Source: Phaenicophaeus curvirostris
Taxonomy: Eukaryota > Chordata > Aves > Cuculiformes > Cuculidae
DNA: 64,000 nt
Reading direction: 5' to 3'
Assembly: GCF_032191515.1 (NCBI RefSeq)
Contig: NC_091394.1
Location: 37,600,501-37,664,500, forward strand
The position numbers and the translations under genes were made by a program. Below are positions 58,345 to 64,000 of the stretch, one piece after another; within the stretch, counting starts at the first letter, position 1; every line of letters starts with the position of its first letter. The notes beneath the pieces are model-generated. The model was not told the DNA's origin and made no database searches. It saw only the letters and a program-made list of their open reading frames with translations.

Positions 58345-61300
58345 GTAAGTGTACAGAGAAATGCATGTTTCCTTATAGGCAGCACAGCTGCCAAAGATAG
58401 TTTGTGTGAAAAGTTTGTTTGATGAGGCTTATGCTCTTCTAAAGTGTTATGTTATAGCAGAAAATTGATTTTAAAATCAGACACAGACACTTCTCTGTGC
58501 AGTCTGATAATCATCCAAACATTTTAAATTTGGAAATATCTATTTCAGAGTGTTTTTAAAATATGCATAATGCATGGCTCTTAGTGAGAACAAAGTCATA
58601 GAATTTTCTATGGAACATAAAAATCCCTGTGCAGCTACTAAAGAAATTTGGTTGGTCATGTAATGCCAACATACATCCCCTGTCCTTGTGGAGGGTGTGA
58701 ACCTAAAGCATGTTTTTGCAGTTATGGTGCTTGTTTTCAAGTTCATCCACCAATGCTGCACAGCTGAAGTTTTGGACCTTGGGGTGCTTTGTGTTGCTTT
58801 GTATGAGTTGCCTCATTGATTTCACAAGGCAAATCAATGTTGAAAAATTACACACAGGCCAAAGTCTCTGAGCCTAGGCCTAGGGGAATGCTGGTTACTT
58901 ATTTCGACAGCTTTTGGGTGGTGTTCTTGGTGTTTTGCTTGCATTGTGTAAGTCCAGATGTAAGTTATGCTGGCAGAAAGAAATACATAAACCTTACTTC
59001 CAAGCGAGGAGGCTCACTACCACTGTGTAGGTTAAGTTTAAAGAATGTTAGTAACACAAAGCTGTTGGGTTAGTCAAGTGACACAAACATTTTTATTTAT
59101 GACTAAGAAGACATTTTTCAGCTTCATCATGTTATGGAAGAGGCCAGAGCCTTTTGGCATCATGCTCCAAACCCATATGGTCAAGTGGCCTCCTAGCCTT
59201 TGAGAGTTCTGTAAGTAATGCAGAAGACAAGACTTCTGAAGATGTGTGATCTGAAAAATGCTCTTCCACACCCCCCCGCCAGCAGTTACCAAGACAGCCT
59301 GGGAGACAGGAGTGGGTTTATGTCAACACTTGGATGGGACAGTACTGCTCAGCTGTCACTCATGTGCTTTTCATCCCTGGCACCCTTCCCTTGCTTGGCT
59401 GATAACTTTCAGGTGCACTGATATGATAACATTCCTGAGTAGCAGTGAAGCCAGCAGGAGGTTACAACTGTTTTCTTTGCTGCACCTGAGATGCTGGGGA
59501 GGCGATGCTGGTTTTGACCACTTCTGTCCTTCGGGGAAGGCAGGATGGAGGGACACAGCTACTGGTAAAGGCAGGGGGGAGAGGCCTGGGTTCAATTAAT
59601 CAAAACAGATCCTTGACAGCAAAGCATCATTTGCAGAGCCTAGACCAGGAAGAGAAAGTGAAGGAAAGAACAAAAAAGAGCACTTGCATCCACTGCAGCC
59701 CTACAACCCTTTGGTAGCACCTGCTCTTTGTGCTCCTAACTTTGTATGGCTCAGTACCCAAGCAGGTCATGGAGAGACAGGGCCAGGTGGGAGTTTCAGG
59801 GAAGGGGGGTACCTGCTGGGGAGCTCCCTCTTGAACTCTACCCCATCACTGGAGTAAGAGCTTCCTTCTCCTGCACATCCCTTTTTTCTTGACTTTATTT
59901 GCAGACCCCAGGCTGGAGACTCATGGTTGGGCATAATGGGTAGGTTTTGGCGTGGGCAGATCCCCATGTTTTACAATGGCACCATGTTACATTTATTGGC
60001 CACTTGCATTCAGCCCAGAGTCCATTTTTCTCTTGTTCTTCCTTCCTTATTTTATTTTATTTATTTTTGTAAGACTATGATTAAAAATGGGGATGCTGAT
60101 TAAAACAATCCTGCTTCCCATTAAGAGGCTTGCTTTAGAATTAGGGAAGGAGGACTTGTAATATTTTTTTAATCCTAGTGTGAAGAAATTGGGGCTGAGG
60201 GAAGATGTAAGGACTAAATGAAGGAAAAGGATGACAGGTGGTCTAAATCTAACCCTGAGTTCTCCTCTTCAAAGGCAGGCTGTTTCATAGGTGTTTACAT
60301 TCTCCCACAGAATTTGGGGGATTAGCACAAATTGTAGCCTAATGATGCAACGAAGCTTTTCAGGTTGCTGTTCTCTTTGTGGGCAGTTTGCTCTGCAGCC
60401 CTGAGGTATGCTCCAGGCTAAAACACTGTCAGGTTGAGCACAAGGCTGGGGAGATGAAGAGAAGCAGGAGCTTTCCTGGCTGCCCTGCCATCCTGCACAT
60501 ACAGAGTATGCTTGCAAACAATTTGATTGCATTGAGAATTGCTTTTTTATTTTTTTATTTTTTTATTTTTTTATTTTTTTTTAATTGCCTCTGCCATTAA
60601 AAACTCTGGGAACAAGAACAAAGTGAGGATGGCTACTGCTGCTAGTGCATGTTTGCATGCCTTGTCGGAGAAGGTGAATAGGAAGGGCCTTCAGTTTTAA
60701 GTTGATATGTATCTTCTAGCCCCTTGCTCTTAAATAAATTCATTGCCTTATTGTGCTGGAAAGACAATAGTAGCCATAGGACTGGATTACAAGGAAGTGG
60801 GATGCACTTTGGGGAGTACGATGGGCAGGGTGATAAAGTTGGGTGAGGATGATCATGCATGCCATGGCAAAGAGCCACCAAATATTTATTAGTACTGCAG
60901 CCTTCCTTCCTATAGAAGGCAAAGTCTGCCCTGTAAGGAAAGATTAACACAGTCAGAAAGTAGGATCCCAGAAGAATTTCCTGCAAATACTGTAGGCGGA
61001 GGATGATGGGTACTTCATTTTAAATCACTTTTGTAGTAGTGAACAGATCTTCCACTTAGTTAACCTGGCTGTGGGCTTACGCTGATGCAAGTGCATAAAG
61101 CTTGACCCAGTAAGTAAATCCCTGTGTGCATGTAAATCCATTGATGAAATGTAAGATTTTCAAGTTTCTATTCTCTTTTTTTTTGGACAGGAATCTAGTT
61201 CAGGAGTGCTCTGGTGCTAGATTCTGCCTTTGTTCTGCCTGTACCCCTGCAATCAAACTCATTAGTATGCAAGGACTTCCACTGGTGCATAGAAGTGTAT

Positions 61301-64000
61301 GCAACTTACTGCACTAGGCTAAATGTTTTGATTAGAATTTAAAACCAATTCCATATTTTTTTTCCCATGAGGTGTTTACTTCAGGTCACTAGAGCAATTC
61401 TGATTCTGGTCAAAGATACTAGTCAAGACCTCTGTTCAAAATGCCATCTTGGGAAATGTGGTGGTGGAAGTTGGTTACAGACTGCTAAGAAGTATTAATT
61501 ATTTTTTTTTTTTAAACTGAAACTTTTCATGGCTTGTTATTCTTAAGAATGGTTTACCTCCCCTTCCAGCTCTGTTTTCCTTACTTTTTTTTTTTTTTTT
61601 GTGGGTAAGGCATGTTGTGAGGAAGGGAAATTTATACCAAAAGTTTGAAGACCTGCAGAAACTTTTATGACACTTGAGACACAAAATATTTGCTTGTCAC
61701 TACTTGAACTTTACTGCCTTGTTGGACTCTGCTCTTGTTATTGTAAACAGCATCATTTATGCTGAAAGTTTTAGGAAAATTGCGTTGTTGTAAAGCTGGA
61801 TATAAGGATAAAAATGTAAATGTGTAGACTATCTTAGGCCTTTGGTTCATAAGGGGATGGCAACAGACCTCCTGATACTAATGTTGGAGAGAAGATTCCA
61901 AAGTGGCGTAGGGAGAGATGCTCCTTAGACATAGATGATTTATCCTCCTTTTCCAGATTTTGTGAAGTCAACTAATGCTTCCTGAATCAACACGGGTCTG
62001 AGTTCAGATCACTTGGAGTTGTTAGGTTTTCAAACTATGTAAATCAGCTCTAAGACCTTAAAAGAATGAAGGCTTGTATGTAATATGTTATAAAGATATG
62101 TCTCTTAATTTGATGTCTTAACCATTGAACTGGTCCTGTGATGCTTGTGGTGGAATGAAACACAGATGCTGATAAGGCTGTGATTATATTTAGCCATGGT
62201 GTAGTGGGAAGGAGTGGCTGCTCGGATGCAGTGACAGAATTGAAGCCAGCTGTAGCAGTGAAAGTCTCACAGGGTTAACCACAAAGTCTGCCTGCAGCTG
62301 CTGCAGTTCAATACTCAGCATTCACGTGCGGCCTCACCAAACTGCCTTGTGACATTTTTGATTCATGTCAGGGACAGAGTACCATTGTTGGGGGGAAAAA
62401 TAACTGTTTTATAAAATGTTCTGCAGGCTTTCAGTCATTTCAGTCTTTATTCTCTCTTCTGTGTCCCTCTCTAGGTCAGAAAAAGTTCTTCTTGCTTTAC
62501 TTTTTCCACTCGCTGCTTTAAAAAAAAGCATTTCTGGCTTGATTTCTTTTATTAAAGAGCATGAGCTTCTCCTGAAAGCTCAGAAAGAGGCTAACAGTGG
62601 GTCCTATTCTGCCTTTGTCATGTTGCTGTGACCCTTAGGATTTGAGAGAGCAGTGCAGCTTGATGGTGCAACTAGCAGGAAGAACGGCAGCATGCTTTTG
62701 CCAGCAGGAAGGACATTGGGGTTCAGAGGGAAGGGCTTCCACTTATGTAGCAGGCAAGTGGGAAGGATTTCTTGAGTGATTTCTCTTTGCTGTAAGAACA
62801 GGGCTGCCGGCTGCAGGTCTGCTGTCAGACCATCAGCTTGGTTGTTCTGATCACACTGGTGCTGTGGGCTCTGGGGATGGAGGCTCTGCTTGTTTACTCT
62901 TTTCAGTGCAGAGATAAAAAGCCTTTTTGGTTTTCAGATTTATGGAAAAGTTTTAAATTGTTTCTGGCTTATTGCTCTGGATAACCCCATACTGTGCTGT
63001 TAGTTGGAGCTCCAGGGCTGGACACCTAGGGGCTGCCTGGGACAATGGGACAGTATGAAAAGGGCCTTTCCCCTTATTTCTCTGAAGGAAATGCTGCTGA
63101 AGGGCCTCAATGCATTTTCTCAGCTTTAATGCCTCATTTGCTTCAAGCATGTATGAGGATTTGCAGTTTGAGAAAACAAATTAAATTAGTGCCGTTTCTT
63201 TTTTCGGTTCAGCTTGTTTCTAAAGGAGTCATTCCCCCACACCCATGTTATAGCAGATGCTCAGATGGGGACAGCTTGAAAAAATGTCCTGGTGGAAGGA
63301 TAATTTTAAGAAAAAGAAAAAATTTGTGTCAAAGTGACCCTGAGCACAACCTTCCTGAAGCTGAGGCGTGCTGCAACAGAAGGATCATCTGACACTTTGC
63401 ATCTGCCCCCTCAGGACTACAGACAGAAAGATCTCCAACCTGCACATGTTGCAGGTGTCTTGCTGCTTCTCCACAAAGCAGACCCTGGCTGGACTGCGAT
63501 ACTGGGTCCAGGTTCTCCAGACACAGCAACTGTAGCTGTGCCTCAGACTTGATTTGAGCATTGAGATCAGACTCTCCATTGGCACAGATCTTATTTCTGA
63601 CACTCAGTTGGTTATAACACAGACTGCAGCACAAACCACTCAGGGTATAGGTGACAGCCAGCTCAGCAGCTGTAGCTATTTCGTTGCTGTTCTGGACACC
63701 CTGGATGGTGGGGAAGTTACAGAGCTTGCAACAGGCAGATGGACACAGAGCCCTGGGTAGGGTGCGAGGGTCTGCACATGGTGGGTTGTACTTCTCTATC
63801 CCTGTATCTTGAATAACAAGCCCTCCTGGGAAAACAGCCCTGGGAAATTCACATCTCCACTCCCCAGTCTGCTCAGAACATTTGACAGCCTGAAGAGGTA
63901 ATGCGTGCCCATCTACTGTGCTTCCCTGGTGCTCCTGGTTCTGCAGTAGAGCAGCAGTATTCAGGCCAGCTTCTCAGCGAGCTGTTTCAGGTCCAGAAAA
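58345..64000. other. Unique noncoding sequence to the window end
   Basis: No gene is supported. The stretch holds the (T7A)n repeat at 60543-60583 and T-rich runs near 61501-61513 and 61575-61590. A short plus frame at 62475-62631 follows a good acceptor-like tract (CTGTGTCCCTCTCTAG), but it ends in a stop without a donor and is unrecognised. Confidence 0.5.
60543..60583 (+). repeat. (TTTTTTTA)n microsatellite
   Basis: A single A falls at exactly 8-base intervals (60549, 60557, 60565, 60573) within T runs, followed by T9 and AA. It is about five units of an 8-base T-rich simple repeat. Confidence 0.9.

Noticed and set aside
1..64000. CRISPR array, operon, tRNA or rRNA gene, telomeric repeat
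   Set aside because: No regularly spaced direct repeats, cloverleaf sequence, ribosomal sequence or TTAGGG array was seen; the window is avian nuclear DNA.

Overview
The window is nuclear DNA from a bird. The decisive evidence is a set of CR1 retroposons (the main avian LINE). They carry the diagnostic 3' end, with reverse-complement tails of the type ATAGAATCATAGAATCAT, and recognisable decayed reverse-transcriptase coding sequence. Three copies (8213-9121, 20890-23298, 40752-41111) look like one fairly young subfamily, resembling the CR1-J group of Neoaves. That points to a neoavian rather than a galliform, but the subfamily name is from memory and was not computed.

Layout: 1-5620 unique noncoding DNA with one old palindromic repeat; 5621-5725 old CR1 scrap; 5726-8212 unique; 8213-9121 CR1 (minus); 9122-20889 unique, with a CpG-enriched, splice-bounded candidate exon at 19169-19322; 20890-23298 the longest CR1 (plus), keeping the end of the endonuclease, the reverse transcriptase and the 3' end; 23299-34306 unique, with a candidate minus-strand exon at 26035-26253, possible regulatory sequence at 26541-26720 and two MIR/L2-like scraps; 34307-35351 older CR1 (minus); 35352-40751 unique; 40752-41111 CR1 (minus); 41112-54566 unique, with an AT-rich conserved-element candidate at 42487-42860, a YY1/CRE-like cluster near 46855-46895 and an old palindromic repeat at 52904-53000; 54567-55124 CR1 (minus); 55125-57479 unique; 57480-57875 CR1 (plus); 57876-64000 unique, with a weak candidate exon at 58137-58344.

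No intact protein-coding gene, tRNA, rRNA, CRISPR array or complete endogenous retrovirus could be supported. The many open frames of 60-200 codons look like chance frames: they are unrelated to any family recognised, lie on both strands over the same DNA, and lack consistent splice structure. The window is best read as an intron or intergenic region. The CR1 copies are dead, with frameshifts, stop codons and 5' truncations, so nothing here works as a pathway.

The items most worth following up are the three splice-bounded candidate exons and the AT-rich conserved-element candidates. No new biological system was found that the sequence alone can support.
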